A DNA stretch of 64,000 nucleotides from Sphingomonas phyllosphaerae (GTDB lineage: Bacteria > Pseudomonadota > Alphaproteobacteria > Sphingomonadales > Sphingomonadaceae): NCBI GenBank assembly GCA_036946405.1, contig JAQIJC010000001.1, forward strand, positions 2,487,001-2,551,000, read 5' to 3'. How positions within the stretch are numbered: position 1 is the stretch's first letter; every line of letters starts with the position of its first letter. Below the pieces are notes generated by a model. It was given only the letters and a program-made list of their open reading frames with translations, was not told the DNA's origin and did no database searches. Position numbers and translations under genes: made by a program. Of the stretch, positions 53,320 to 62,721 are shown one piece after another.

Positions 53320-56223
53320 ATGACCAACACAACGATCGCTGCCTTGCTGATGAGCACGACGATGCTGGCGCAACCGGCACTTGGGCAGGCGACACAGTCT
53401 GCAGCGCCTGCGCCTGCGGCCACCCCGTCGGGAAGCGACAATGCCTCCGGCGATATCGTCGTGACCGGATCGCGTATCCAGCGTTTGGACTATGAAGCGC
53501 CCAGCCCGATCATCTCGAGCGATGCCGCGGACATCCGGGAGTCGGGGAACACCAATCTCACCAACTTCCTGGTTCGCGTCCCTGCGCTGGTCAATTCGCG
53601 TGACAGCACGCGCGCGGGCGGCGGCGATGCCGTGTCCAGCGCCCAGCTGGGCCAGTCGGGGCTCAATCAGCTGAACCTGCGCAATCTCGGCGCGAACCGG
53701 ACGCTGACCCTGGTGGATGGTCGTCGCCACGTCGCCGCCGAGGCGAGCAACGCCGCGGTCGACATCAACGCCATTCCTACCGACCTCATCAGCCGGGTCG
53801 ACGTCCTGACCGGTGCGGTGTCCGCGATCTATGGCGCCGATGGCGTCACCGGCGTGGTCAATTTCATCCTGCGCCGCGATTTTCAGGGTGTGAGTGCGCG
53901 GGCGCAGATGGGCGTATCGCAATATGGTGATGGCGCGACCCGCTTCGCGTCGTTGCTCGCCGGACGGAATTTCGCGGACGGACGCGGCAATGTCACGCTC
54001 GCCTACGAATATAGCGGCGAGGAACGCGTGCCGTATGAGGCGCGCAAGTTCCTTCAGCAGGGCCGGCGCCGGTATCTCGTGCCGAACCCGGCCGACCAGC
54101 CCGACGATCCCAACGTGCCCGATCAGGTGCTCGCCGGCAATCTGCACTACACCTATGTCTCACCCTTGGGCGCGATCTTCGTGGGTGGCGAGTCGAACCC
54201 CAGCTTCGACGGACTTGGCCGACCCTACGATCCGGGTCAGCCGATCGCTTATTACTGGCAAGGTGGCGTCAGCACCGACGTGCCCGGCTTCTATCAGGGC
54301 GACCTGTCGCCGGGCATCGAGCGCCATGTCGTCAACCTTCTCTCGTCGTTCGAGGTATCGGACGCGCTGAAGCTGTCGGTCGATGCCAAATACGCGCGAT
54401 CCGACGCCACCACCTTCGGGCAGTATCCCGAAACCTATTACCTGCCGATCGCACTCGACAACCCGTTCATTCCCCAGAGCATTCGCGCGGCGGCATCGGC
54501 CGCGGGGGCCGATGGCCTGTTCTTCAATCGTCACAACATCGATTTCGGGCGGCTTGGCGAGAACGATCTTCGTCAGACCTATCGCGGGGTTGTCGCCGCC
54601 ACCGGGCGCCTGTCCGATCATGCGACCTATGACGCATACTATCAATATGGTCGCACCGACGTGCGCATCACCCGGCTCGGCAGCCGTCTTGCCGCGCCGT
54701 ATCTCGAGGCGCTCGACGCCGTAGCGGGACCCAACGGCTCTACGATCTGTCGCTCGACGCTGAGCAACCCGAACAACGGCTGCCTTCCGATCAATCCGTT
54801 CGGGGCCGGGCCGACCAGCGAGGCGCAACTCGCCTATTTCCAGCGCAACGACCGGAGCTTCGTGCGTATCGACCAGCATGTGGCCAGCGCGTCGGTCAGT
54901 GGAGACTTCGGCCAGTTCTTCAGCCTCCCCGGCGGCCCGGTACAATTCTCCTTCGGCGGCGAATATCGTCGTGAAAGCAGCCGGTTCGATCCCAACCCGA
55001 ATCTCGTCGCCGCCGCGTATTTCGGCAGCGACGAACCAACCGTCGTGCTGCCCAGCCGCGGCAGCTTCGACGTGTGGGAAGCGTTCGGCGAGCTTAACCT
55101 CCCGATCATGCGCGATCGTCCGTTCGCCGAATTGCTGTCGGTCGGCGCCGCGGGTCGATATTCGCGCTACTCGACGGTCGGCCGCACCGAGACGTGGCAG
55201 TTCACCGGCATCTATGCGCCGATCCGGGACATCTCCTTCCGTGGCTCCTACGGCCAGGCGGTACGCGCGCCGAACATCGGCGAATTGTTCCAGCCACGCA
55301 GCACGGCGCAAGGCTTCCTCGACGATCCCTGCACTACGCGCTCGGTCGGGAATGGGACGCAATTCCGCGAGGCGAACTGCCGGGCGCAACTCGCCGCCGC
55401 GGGCCGCACGACCCTGCTCGGAGAGAGCGATACCGGCTTCGTCCTCAACGGGGTATCGCAAGGCAATCTGGCGCTTCGTCCGGAACGGGCGCGTACCTGG
55501 ACCGCCGGCGTCGTCCTGCGCCCGCGTTTCCTCCCCGGGCTGACCGCCTCGGCGGACTGGTACGACATCAATCTGACCGATGCGATCAACACCGTTGAAG
55601 CTGGCGATGTCATCAACCTGTGCGTCGACCAGCCCACTCTCGATAACGCCTTCTGCCGATCGTACACGCGCGCGTCCGGCACCGGGCGGATCAACGGTTT
55701 CACGGTCGGCCCCCAGAACGTCGCGAGCTTCCGTACCGCGGGGCTCGACCTCAACGTCACTTACCGCCTGCCGACCGCGCGGATCGGGACGTTCGACCTG
55801 CGGCTGATCGGCGGCTACCTCAATCGGCTGTCGATCATCGCGAGCCCCGGCGCGCCGCCCACCAACAGGCTCGACACGCTCGGCGCACCGCAATGGAATG
55901 CCAATTTCGCCCCCACGTGGACGCTCGACCGCGTTTCGGTGAACTATAATCTGCGCTGGCTGAACGCCACCCGCGCCTTCACGCGCAACGAAACCGCCGC
56001 CAACCCCGACATCGCCGCCGCCGAATATCTGCGGAACGCGGCGCTGTGGCAGCATGATCTTCAGATCGCATATCAAGTGCCCGACGGCTTCGGGTTCTAC
56101 GGCGGCATCACCAACCTGACCGACCAGAAGCCGGACCCGGCCGCCTACGGCACCAATGTCCCCATCTCGCCGCTGGGACGCTTCTTCTACGTCGGCGCAC
56201 GGATCGCGCTGGCGGGACAATGA
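53320..56223 (+). CDS. TonB-dependent receptor
   Basis: A 967-residue outer-membrane receptor. The signal peptide (residues 1-~23) ends in ALGQ. The plug starts with DIVVTGSRIQRLDYEAPSP and has NLRNLGANRTLTLVDGRR, and YGADGVTGVVNFI precedes the barrel. GGAGGGGG lies about ten bases before the ATG. The next gene is an exported isomerase; the divergent operon is an ABC importer. Oligosaccharide import is the likely role. Confidence 0.92.
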   Translation: MTNTTIAALLMSTTMLAQPALGQATQSAAPAPAATPSGSDNASGDIVVTGSRIQRLDYEAPSPIISSDAADIRESGNTNLTNFLVRVPALVNSRDSTRAGGGDAVSSAQLGQSGLNQLNLRNLGANRTLTLVDGRRHVAAEASNAAVDINAIPTDLISRVDVLTGAVSAIYGADGVTGVVNFILRRDFQGVSARAQMGVSQYGDGATRFASLLAGRNFADGRGNVTLAYEYSGEERVPYEARKFLQQGRRRYLVPNPADQPDDPNVPDQVLAGNLHYTYVSPLGAIFVGGESNPSFDGLGRPYDPGQPIAYYWQGGVSTDVPGFYQGDLSPGIERHVVNLLSSFEVSDALKLSVDAKYARSDATTFGQYPETYYLPIALDNPFIPQSIRAAASAAGADGLFFNRHNIDFGRLGENDLRQTYRGVVAATGRLSDHATYDAYYQYGRTDVRITRLGSRLAAPYLEALDAVAGPNGSTICRSTLSNPNNGCLPINPFGAGPTSEAQLAYFQRNDRSFVRIDQHVASASVSGDFGQFFSLPGGPVQFSFGGEYRRESSRFDPNPNLVAAAYFGSDEPTVVLPSRGSFDVWEAFGELNLPIMRDRPFAELLSVGAAGRYSRYSTVGRTETWQFTGIYAPIRDISFRGSYGQAVRAPNIGELFQPRSTAQGFLDDPCTTRSVGNGTQFREANCRAQLAAAGRTTLLGESDTGFVLNGVSQGNLALRPERARTWTAGVVLRPRFLPGLTASADWYDINLTDAINTVEAGDVINLCVDQPTLDNAFCRSYTRASGTGRINGFTVGPQNVASFRTAGLDLNVTYRLPTARIGTFDLRLIGGYLNRLSIIASPGAPPTNRLDTLGAPQWNANFAPTWTLDRVSVNYNLRWLNATRAFTRNETAANPDIAAAEYLRNAALWQHDLQIAYQVPDGFGFYGGITNLTDQKPDPAAYGTNVPISPLGRFFYVGARIALAGQ

Positions 56224-56275
56224 CCGCCTCACCTTGCCCATTTGACGAAGGCGTCATCTCACGTATTGATGCGGC

Positions 56276-57115
56276 ATGATGACCCGCCGCCAAATCGTCG
56301 CCTCGTCTCTGGCCCTCTCGGCAACCGCAGGGTCGGCAGCCGCGCCGCCGCGCGCCGGTCGGCTGAAACAGTCGGTCAGCCGCTGGTGTTATCAGAACAT
56401 TCCGCTGGACAAGCTTTGCGCTGCCGCGGCGAAAATGGGCTTGCAGGGCATCGACCTGTTGCAACCCGCAGAGTATGAGATCCCGCGCCGGTATGGGCTG
56501 CGCTGCACGATGGGCTATGCCGCCGATATCATGACGATCCCCAACGGCCTCAACCGACGGGAGAATCATGATGCGGTCGAGAAGGCGTTCCGGGTCGGCA
56601 TCCCGCAAGCGGCCAAGGCCGGCGTGCCCAACGTCATCGCCTTTTCGGGCAATCGCAAGGGCATGTCCGATGAAGAAGGGGCCGCAAACTCGGTCATCGG
56701 TCTGAATCGCGTCAAGCGGATCGCCGAAGACCACGGCGTGACGATCTGCATCGAGTTGCTCAACAGCAAGGTCGATCACGCCGATTACATGGCCGATCAT
56801 ACGGCCTGGGGCGTGCGCGTGGCGGAAGAGGTCGGATCGCCGCGGGTCAAGCTGCTCTACGACATCTACCACATGCAGATCATGGAAGGCGACCTGATCG
56901 CCACCATCAAGAAGAACATCAAGTGGCTCGGCCACTTCCACACCGGTGGTGTGCCCGGTCGCCACAATCTCGACGACACGCAGGAGGTCAACTGGCATGC
57001 AGTGGCGCGGAGCGTCGCCGATCTCGGGTTCGACGGTTATTTCGCACACGAGTTCGTGCCGACGGGCGATCCGCTGACCGCGCTGGCGCAGGCGGTTCGA
57101 ACCTGCACGGTCTAG
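56276..57115 (+). CDS. Tat-leader TIM-barrel sugar isomerase/epimerase (hydroxypyruvate isomerase-like)
   Basis: A 279-residue xylose-isomerase-like barrel. The metal ligands E160 (ICIELLN), D196 (LYDIYHMQ), H222 (GHFHTGG) and E259 (AHEFVP) match hydroxypyruvate isomerase and related keto-sugar epimerases. Unlike cytoplasmic Hyi, it has the N-terminal extension MTRRQIVASSLALSATAGSA with paired arginines, so export by Tat in metal-loaded form is likely. It follows the TonB receptor by ~50 bases. It could act on the same keto sugars as the 7-13 kb operon. Confidence 0.85.
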   Translation: MMTRRQIVASSLALSATAGSAAAPPRAGRLKQSVSRWCYQNIPLDKLCAAAAKMGLQGIDLLQPAEYEIPRRYGLRCTMGYAADIMTIPNGLNRRENHDAVEKAFRVGIPQAAKAGVPNVIAFSGNRKGMSDEEGAANSVIGLNRVKRIAEDHGVTICIELLNSKVDHADYMADHTAWGVRVAEEVGSPRVKLLYDIYHMQIMEGDLIATIKKNIKWLGHFHTGGVPGRHNLDDTQEVNWHAVARSVADLGFDGYFAHEFVPTGDPLTALAQAVRTCTV

Positions 57116-57142
57116 CGTCCCCGGCGACGATGCGCGTCGGGT

Positions 57143-57844
57143 TCAATCGTGCAGGATCGGCCCGATCGCGTTGATCGTCAGTTGCAGGCTCAACGCATGT
57201 TCCATCACGGGCCGCGCGCTGGCGCGACCAAAGCGGAATTGGTTGAGATAGCCGATGTCGAGGATCGCCTTGCGCGCGATCAGCGGCACCGTGATCCCGA
57301 GCATGTTGCGCATCCGTTCATAGCCGGATCGCTGCCCCCACCGCGTCGAATTGGGAAGAATGAAGCTCTCATGCGACGCGAAGAACGCCAGCTTTCCGCT
57401 TTTCAGCGGGAAATTGTGACGGAGCAGCGGACGGATTCGCACCCCGACCTGATCGCCGCCGGGATTGAAGCGTTCGTCGACCCGAAAGCGCCCGAACAGG
57501 TTACCGTGGGTGAAGACGACCTGTTGGCGCAGGCGATTTTCATGCACCGACGGGCCGGTCGCCGTGAAGAGCCCAACGCGCCGATAGCCAAAGCCTAACT
57601 CGATCGGCTTGCTGACTTTCCAGCCCAATAGCGCGCCATATTCGGTCTGGCTGATCCCATCGGCACGATCGCCCCATCGTCCGATTTGTTCGAGCGTGAC
57701 CCGCACCTCGGGCGTCAGCGGCACGTTGACGTTGACCTGTTCCCAAAACTGCTCGTCCTCCACCTGCGCCGACGCAGGCGTCGCGAACAGCAACGCACCT
57801 GACAGCAAGGCTGCGCAGCGAAATCCGGACACGTACACCCCCAT
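57143..57844 (-). CDS. DUF2490 outer-membrane-like protein
   Basis: A 233-residue exported protein. A signal peptide ends at ASAQ (residue ~27). Alternating polar/hydrophobic strands with FWEQVNVNVPL, WGDRADGISQ and RVDERF match the DUF2490 family, probably a small beta-barrel. No function is known. It is convergent with the isomerase gene; the ~290 bases to the symporter start at 58137 show no convincing gene. Confidence 0.8.
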   Translation of the reverse strand: MGVYVSGFRCAALLSGALLFATPASAQVEDEQFWEQVNVNVPLTPEVRVTLEQIGRWGDRADGISQTEYGALLGWKVSKPIELGFGYRRVGLFTATGPSVHENRLRQQVVFTHGNLFGRFRVDERFNPGGDQVGVRIRPLLRHNFPLKSGKLAFFASHESFILPNSTRWGQRSGYERMRNMLGITVPLIARKAILDIGYLNQFRFGRASARPVMEHALSLQLTINAIGPILHD

Positions 57845-58136
57845 TATGGCGCGGACGCTATAGCAAAACCGTTCGCGTTGGCCATCCAAGGCTGACGACG
57901 ACCATGTCGCACCGGCTGTTGGTGTTCGGGCCGCCGTTACCGGACGCGGCGGTCGGGAGTGGGTCAGCCGCGTCCACGTGGAGAATGCTGTAATCTCGCG
58001 AAAAACCAGCGACCTTGGTCGTCGCGTCGCGGATGAGGACAGGTTTGCGAAGCGGGAGTCGTGGACGCCATCGTCGTTCGCGCTAAACAGGGGAGCAAGG
58101 ATCGGGCGTCGCTGACAATCGTGGGGAGGGAATTCT

Positions 58137-59732
58137 ATGACGTTGCAGACGATCGATCTGGTCGTGGTGATCGGCTATGCGATCGGCATCTTCGTGCTTG
58201 CCCAATGGGTTAGTCGCGACAAAGCCGGCGAGAGCAAGGACACGTCGGACTATTTCCTCGCCTCCAAGGCCCTGCCGTGGTGGGCGGTCGGCGCGTCGCT
58301 GATCGCGGCGAACATATCGGCCGAGCAGATCGTCGGCATGGCCGGGTCGGGCTATGCGATCGGGTTGGCAATCGCCTCCTACGAGTGGATGGCGGGCGCT
58401 ACATTGTTGATTGTCGGCAAGTTCTTCCTGCCGATCTTCCTCCACAACCGCATCTACACAATGCCCCAGTTCCTTGAGCAGCGGTACGGTACGTCGATCC
58501 GTACGATCATGGCGGTATTCTGGCTGGCGCTGTATATCTTCGTCAACCTGACCTCGATCATCTGGCTGGGATCGATCGCGGTAACGCAGGTGGCGGGGAT
58601 CAATCAGGATCTGGCGCTGGTCGGGCTTGGGGCTTTTGCCGTGCTTTATCAGCTGCGTGGCGGGCTGAAGGCGGTGGCGTTGACCGATATCGTGCAGGTG
58701 ACGCTGCTGGTGTTCGGTGGGCTGCTCGTCTCCGCGTTGACGCTGCGGACGATCGGGGGGGACGCCGGGATCATCGGCGGCTTCGGCGAACTGACGCGTC
58801 GCGTTCCGGATCACTTCGACATGATCCTGTCCTCCGACAACCCCCATTATAAGGAGCTCCCGGGGCTGGCGGTGCTGATCGGTGGCATGTGGATCGCGAA
58901 TTTGAGCTATTGGGGATTCAATCAGTACATCATCCAGCGCGCACTCGCGGCGAAGAGCCTGCCGGAAGCCCAGAAGGGCATCGTGTTCGCTGCCTTCCTG
59001 AAGCTGCTCATGCCGCTGGTCATCGTTCTGCCCGGCATTGCGGCGGTGGTGCTGGCGCCAGACCTCGCCAAGCCGGACGAAGCCTATCCGGCGATGCTGC
59101 GGCTGCTGCCGCCCGGGCTGCTCGGGCTGGTGTTCGCGGCTTTGATCGCGGCGATCATCGCCTCCACCGCCTCCAAGATCAACGCGATCGCGACGATCTT
59201 CACGCTCGACCTGTATGCCAAGCAGTTCGGCCGCAAGACCGTTGCCGAGGATGGCCGCGCCGACCCGACGCAGGAGCGGCGGCTGGTGCTGGTCGGGCGC
59301 GTCGCGGCGTGCGTGTCGATCGTGATCGCGATGCTGACCGCGCGCCCGCTGATCGGGCAATCGGATCAGGCGTTCCAGTTCATCCAGGAATTCTCCGGCT
59401 TCTTCACGCCGGGGATCACGGTGATCTTCCTGCTGGGTCTGTTCTGGAAGCGTGCGAACGAAGCGGGGGCGATCGGCGCGGCGGTGGCGTCGGTGGTGCT
59501 GTCCTACGTGCTGCGCGCGGCGCTGCCGGACCTGCCGTTCCTCAACCGCATGAGCCTCGTGTTCCTGCTCAGCCTCGCGCTGGCGGTGGTGCTGTCGCTG
59601 GTGGTGAAATCGCGCGCCGACGCCAATCGCGTGACGGTGCAGGACGTCGACTTTCGCACCACGACCGGGTTCAACGTCGCGTGCCTAGGCATCGTGCTGA
59701 TCCTGATCGCGCTCTACGCGACCTGGTGGTGA
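58137..59732 (+). CDS. sodium/solute symporter, SSS family (SglT-like sugar carrier)
   Basis: A 531-residue membrane protein with about 13-14 helices. SDYFLASKALPWWAVGASL and ANISAEQIVGMAGSGYA are the first-helix signatures of SSS sugar carriers (SglT, MelB-unrelated), and TASKINAIATIF carries Na+-site Ser/Thr residues. GGGAGGG lies upstream of ATG 58137. It probably imports a sugar released in the periplasm by this region. Confidence 0.9.
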   Translation: MTLQTIDLVVVIGYAIGIFVLAQWVSRDKAGESKDTSDYFLASKALPWWAVGASLIAANISAEQIVGMAGSGYAIGLAIASYEWMAGATLLIVGKFFLPIFLHNRIYTMPQFLEQRYGTSIRTIMAVFWLALYIFVNLTSIIWLGSIAVTQVAGINQDLALVGLGAFAVLYQLRGGLKAVALTDIVQVTLLVFGGLLVSALTLRTIGGDAGIIGGFGELTRRVPDHFDMILSSDNPHYKELPGLAVLIGGMWIANLSYWGFNQYIIQRALAAKSLPEAQKGIVFAAFLKLLMPLVIVLPGIAAVVLAPDLAKPDEAYPAMLRLLPPGLLGLVFAALIAAIIASTASKINAIATIFTLDLYAKQFGRKTVAEDGRADPTQERRLVLVGRVAACVSIVIAMLTARPLIGQSDQAFQFIQEFSGFFTPGITVIFLLGLFWKRANEAGAIGAAVASVVLSYVLRAALPDLPFLNRMSLVFLLSLALAVVLSLVVKSRADANRVTVQDVDFRTTTGFNVACLGIVLILIALYATWW

Positions 59733-59740
59733 AACCGGTC

Positions 59741-59769
59741 GGGGCGGGGAGCCGGAAGCCCCCCGCCCC
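59741..59769. terminator. bidirectional terminator hairpin
   Basis: GGGGCGGGG (59741-59749) pairs with CCCCGCCCC (59761-59769) between the convergent symporter and TonB-receptor genes. It is followed by TTCT only, so U-tract support is weak. Confidence 0.6.
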
Positions 59770-59776
59770 TTCTGGT

Positions 59777-62635
59777 TCAGAACTTCACCGCGATCCGCGC
59801 ATAGCCGAACTGATCGGGCAGATCGTAGGTGGTGGGATCGAACCCGCCGCAGCTGAGACAGTCCGGTGCCCGCTTGCCGAGGATGTTGTTGACCCCCAGC
59901 GTCAGCGTCAGGCGATCGTCCCACATCCCCGGCGTCCAGCCGACCTGCGCGTCGAGGTAGAGCGTCGGGCGCATGACGTGATCGTCATACGCCGGCTCGA
60001 CGACGCGTCCGATGTAACGGCCGGTGATCGACGCCGTGAAGTTGGGGCTCGACCAGTCGATCGTCGCGTTGCTCTTGAAACGCGGATACGCCTGATCGCC
60101 GCGCTCGGTGCCCTGCCGGCGGACGGTCTGGCTGCCGGTGGCGGTCGGCAGCGTGGTCGAATATTCGAACAGGAAGTTGTTCGACCACAATAGGCCGAAC
60201 GTCCCTGCCCCGACCGACGGCGAGCGCCATGTCAGAATCGCGTCCAGCCCCTCGCTCTTGAGCGAGGCGATGTTCTGGAGCAGCCCGCGGATTTGCGTGA
60301 TCGCTCCGGAAGTGGAACGGGTGATCGCGCCGCAGGCCACCGGATCGTTGGTCTGCGTGCAGTTGGCGAGCAGCACGTCGGCACCGATCGACGAGATCGC
60401 ATTGTCGACCTTGATCGTGTAGTAATCGACCTCGAGCGACAGGCGACCGACGCCGCTGGCCCATGACGGGCTGTAGACGCCGCCGACGATCCAGCTTTCC
60501 GAGGTTTCCGCCTTCAGCGCGCGATTGCCGCCGGTGAGGATCGGCAATTGCTGGTTGGTTTGCACATAACCGGTGGGAACACCCTGCGCCGCGCAATTCT
60601 GCCGTACCGTCGCCGACGTGCCGGTCGCGTCCGCGGAACACGGATCGATCACGCCACCGTCGAACCGCGATGGCGTGCCGAACAGCTCGCCGATCGATGG
60701 CGCACGGAAGCCCTGCGCCCAGGTGCCGCGCAACCGCAGATCGTCGATCGGCTTCCAGCTGACCCCCGCCTTCATGGTCGTGCGGCTGCCGCTCGTCGAA
60801 TAATCCGAGTAGCGCGCCGCGAACGACCCTTCGAGCAGCTGGAAGAACGGCACGTCCTTGAGCACCGGAATGCTCAGCTCGCCATAGACTTCGTTGACGT
60901 CGAAGCTGCCCCTCGTCGCCTGCGCCGGGATGTCGGAGCCAAGCCCGGCAGCGACGAGCGGATCGGGCGAGAACGAGCCCGATTGGCGACGATATTCATA
61001 GCCGGCCGCCAGACCGAGCGGCCCCGCGGGCAGCTCGAACAACGTACCGGTGACGTTGAAGGTCGCGTCGACCATCGACTGTTCGCTGCGGTCACGCTGC
61101 TGGAACGTGACGTAGTCGATCATCGCCTGCGTGATCGAGCCTTCGCCGCCGAAGATGTTGAACGGCACGCACTCGCCGGTGCAATCGGCGACCGGGCCGA
61201 GCGCGCGGGCGAGGTTGGCGGCGTTGACGTTCCCCTGCACCACCTGTTTGGCGGTGTTGGAGGCGTAGATGACGTTGGCGTCCCAATACCACGTCCCGCT
61301 ACCGACCGCGAATTTCCCGTCGAGCGTGCCGCCGAGATACATGGTCTCGACCTTCTGGCTGTAGTGCCGCGGGCCGTTTTCGACGAAGCGCCGACCGATG
61401 AAGTCGTAGTTGCGCGGGAGGCCGGCGTTGCCGGTCGCCAGCGTGACGCCGAACGGATTGTACGGGTTGGTCGCGTCGATCGAGATCGTATCGAGCAGAT
61501 TGCCGTTGCCCGCGTCGGGGCCGACGAACAGCGGCAGCGGCGCGGCCTGATTGTCCGAGGTACGGCGGTTATAGATCATCCGCGTCGTCAGCCGGACGTC
61601 TTCGCCGAGATCGCCCTGGAAGTTGACGAACGCGCCGAACCGCTCCTGCGGGGTCAGCAGATAATTGTACGGACGAAAGTTGAAGCGGTCGGCGACGGTG
61701 AATTGCTTGAAGTCGCTGTTGGCGCCGGTCGGGTCGGCCGGGTCGAAGCGCGGACGCCCGAGCGGGTTCGACTTGAGCGTGAGGTTCATGCCGGCGCCGG
61801 TGACCGGATTGTTGATGAGGAATCGGCCGTTCGGCGTGCCCGAGCTGCAGCTGGTGGTACAGGCGGTCGCACCGGGATCGGGGAAGGCATAATAGCTGCG
61901 GTCACCCGCAAAGACCGAGCCCTGCTTGATGTAGTTCACGCCGGCCACGAACGAGACGCCGGCCTCTTCGTCGCGATGCCCCCAGCTGAGCTGGTAATTC
62001 TGCGTGACGCCGTCGCCCTGTGGATAGGCGCCGCCCTGTGCCGAGGCGACGAAGCCGTTCTGACGTTTCTTGGTGATGATGTTGACGACGCCGGCGATCG
62101 CATCCGAGCCGTAGATCGTCGAGGCACCGTCGCGCAGCACCTCGACCCGATCGATCATGCTGTCGGGAATAGCATTGAGGTCGACCGCGCCGGGGACGCC
62201 GCTCGCGGCGCTGCCATTGATGAAGCGCAGGCCATCGACCAGCACGAGGGTCCGGCGGCTGCCGAGATAGCGCAGGTCGATTTCGGACGAGCCCGCGCCG
62301 ACGCCGCCGCCATCGGGCGGGTTGCCGTTGTTGCCCGAACGATTGAAGCGCGAGTTGAGCCCGCCCGCTGCGCCGGGCAGCCGTTGCAGCACGTCGGCGA
62401 TCGAGGACAGGCCGGTGCGGGCGATATCCGCTCCCTCGATCGAGGTGATCGGCGCGGCCTGCGCCAGCGGATTTTGCCGGATGCGCGAGCCGGTGACGAC
62501 CACCGTATCGCCCTCGCCGGGGTCGGTGGCGGGATCGGCGCTGGTCTGTGCGTTGGCCGGTACGGCGGAGAGCATCGCGCTCCAGGCGACGCCGACGATC
62601 GCGCGTCGCCATACGTTTCGGTTCACTCTCTTCAT
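59777..62635 (-). CDS. TonB-dependent receptor
   Basis: A 952-residue outer-membrane receptor. The signal peptide (MKRVNRNVWRRAIVGVAWS start) ends in NAQ near residue 30. The plug has DTVVVTGSRIRQNPLAQAAP and DLRYLGSRRTLVLVDGLRF; YGSDAIAGVVNII precedes the barrel, which ends YARIAVKF with a terminal Phe for BAM. A CLSC pair lies ~25 residues before the end. The start at 62635 is set by the signal peptide. A DUF885 gene is upstream on the same strand. Confidence 0.92.
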   Translation of the reverse strand: MKRVNRNVWRRAIVGVAWSAMLSAVPANAQTSADPATDPGEGDTVVVTGSRIRQNPLAQAAPITSIEGADIARTGLSSIADVLQRLPGAAGGLNSRFNRSGNNGNPPDGGGVGAGSSEIDLRYLGSRRTLVLVDGLRFINGSAASGVPGAVDLNAIPDSMIDRVEVLRDGASTIYGSDAIAGVVNIITKKRQNGFVASAQGGAYPQGDGVTQNYQLSWGHRDEEAGVSFVAGVNYIKQGSVFAGDRSYYAFPDPGATACTTSCSSGTPNGRFLINNPVTGAGMNLTLKSNPLGRPRFDPADPTGANSDFKQFTVADRFNFRPYNYLLTPQERFGAFVNFQGDLGEDVRLTTRMIYNRRTSDNQAAPLPLFVGPDAGNGNLLDTISIDATNPYNPFGVTLATGNAGLPRNYDFIGRRFVENGPRHYSQKVETMYLGGTLDGKFAVGSGTWYWDANVIYASNTAKQVVQGNVNAANLARALGPVADCTGECVPFNIFGGEGSITQAMIDYVTFQQRDRSEQSMVDATFNVTGTLFELPAGPLGLAAGYEYRRQSGSFSPDPLVAAGLGSDIPAQATRGSFDVNEVYGELSIPVLKDVPFFQLLEGSFAARYSDYSTSGSRTTMKAGVSWKPIDDLRLRGTWAQGFRAPSIGELFGTPSRFDGGVIDPCSADATGTSATVRQNCAAQGVPTGYVQTNQQLPILTGGNRALKAETSESWIVGGVYSPSWASGVGRLSLEVDYYTIKVDNAISSIGADVLLANCTQTNDPVACGAITRSTSGAITQIRGLLQNIASLKSEGLDAILTWRSPSVGAGTFGLLWSNNFLFEYSTTLPTATGSQTVRRQGTERGDQAYPRFKSNATIDWSSPNFTASITGRYIGRVVEPAYDDHVMRPTLYLDAQVGWTPGMWDDRLTLTLGVNNILGKRAPDCLSCGGFDPTTYDLPDQFGYARIAVKF

Positions 62636-62721
62636 GACGGCTTTCCCCTTCTTCGTTTGTTCCCTGTCCCTGCTGCGGGTATCCGGGCGCGCGCCTCTGT
62701 CCGGGCCGCTCTCCCCCGAAT

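Noticed and set aside
57845..58136. Short frames in the gap before the SSS symporter
   Set aside because: The best is 29 codons (57904 start), without hydrophobic, domain or ribosome-site support.
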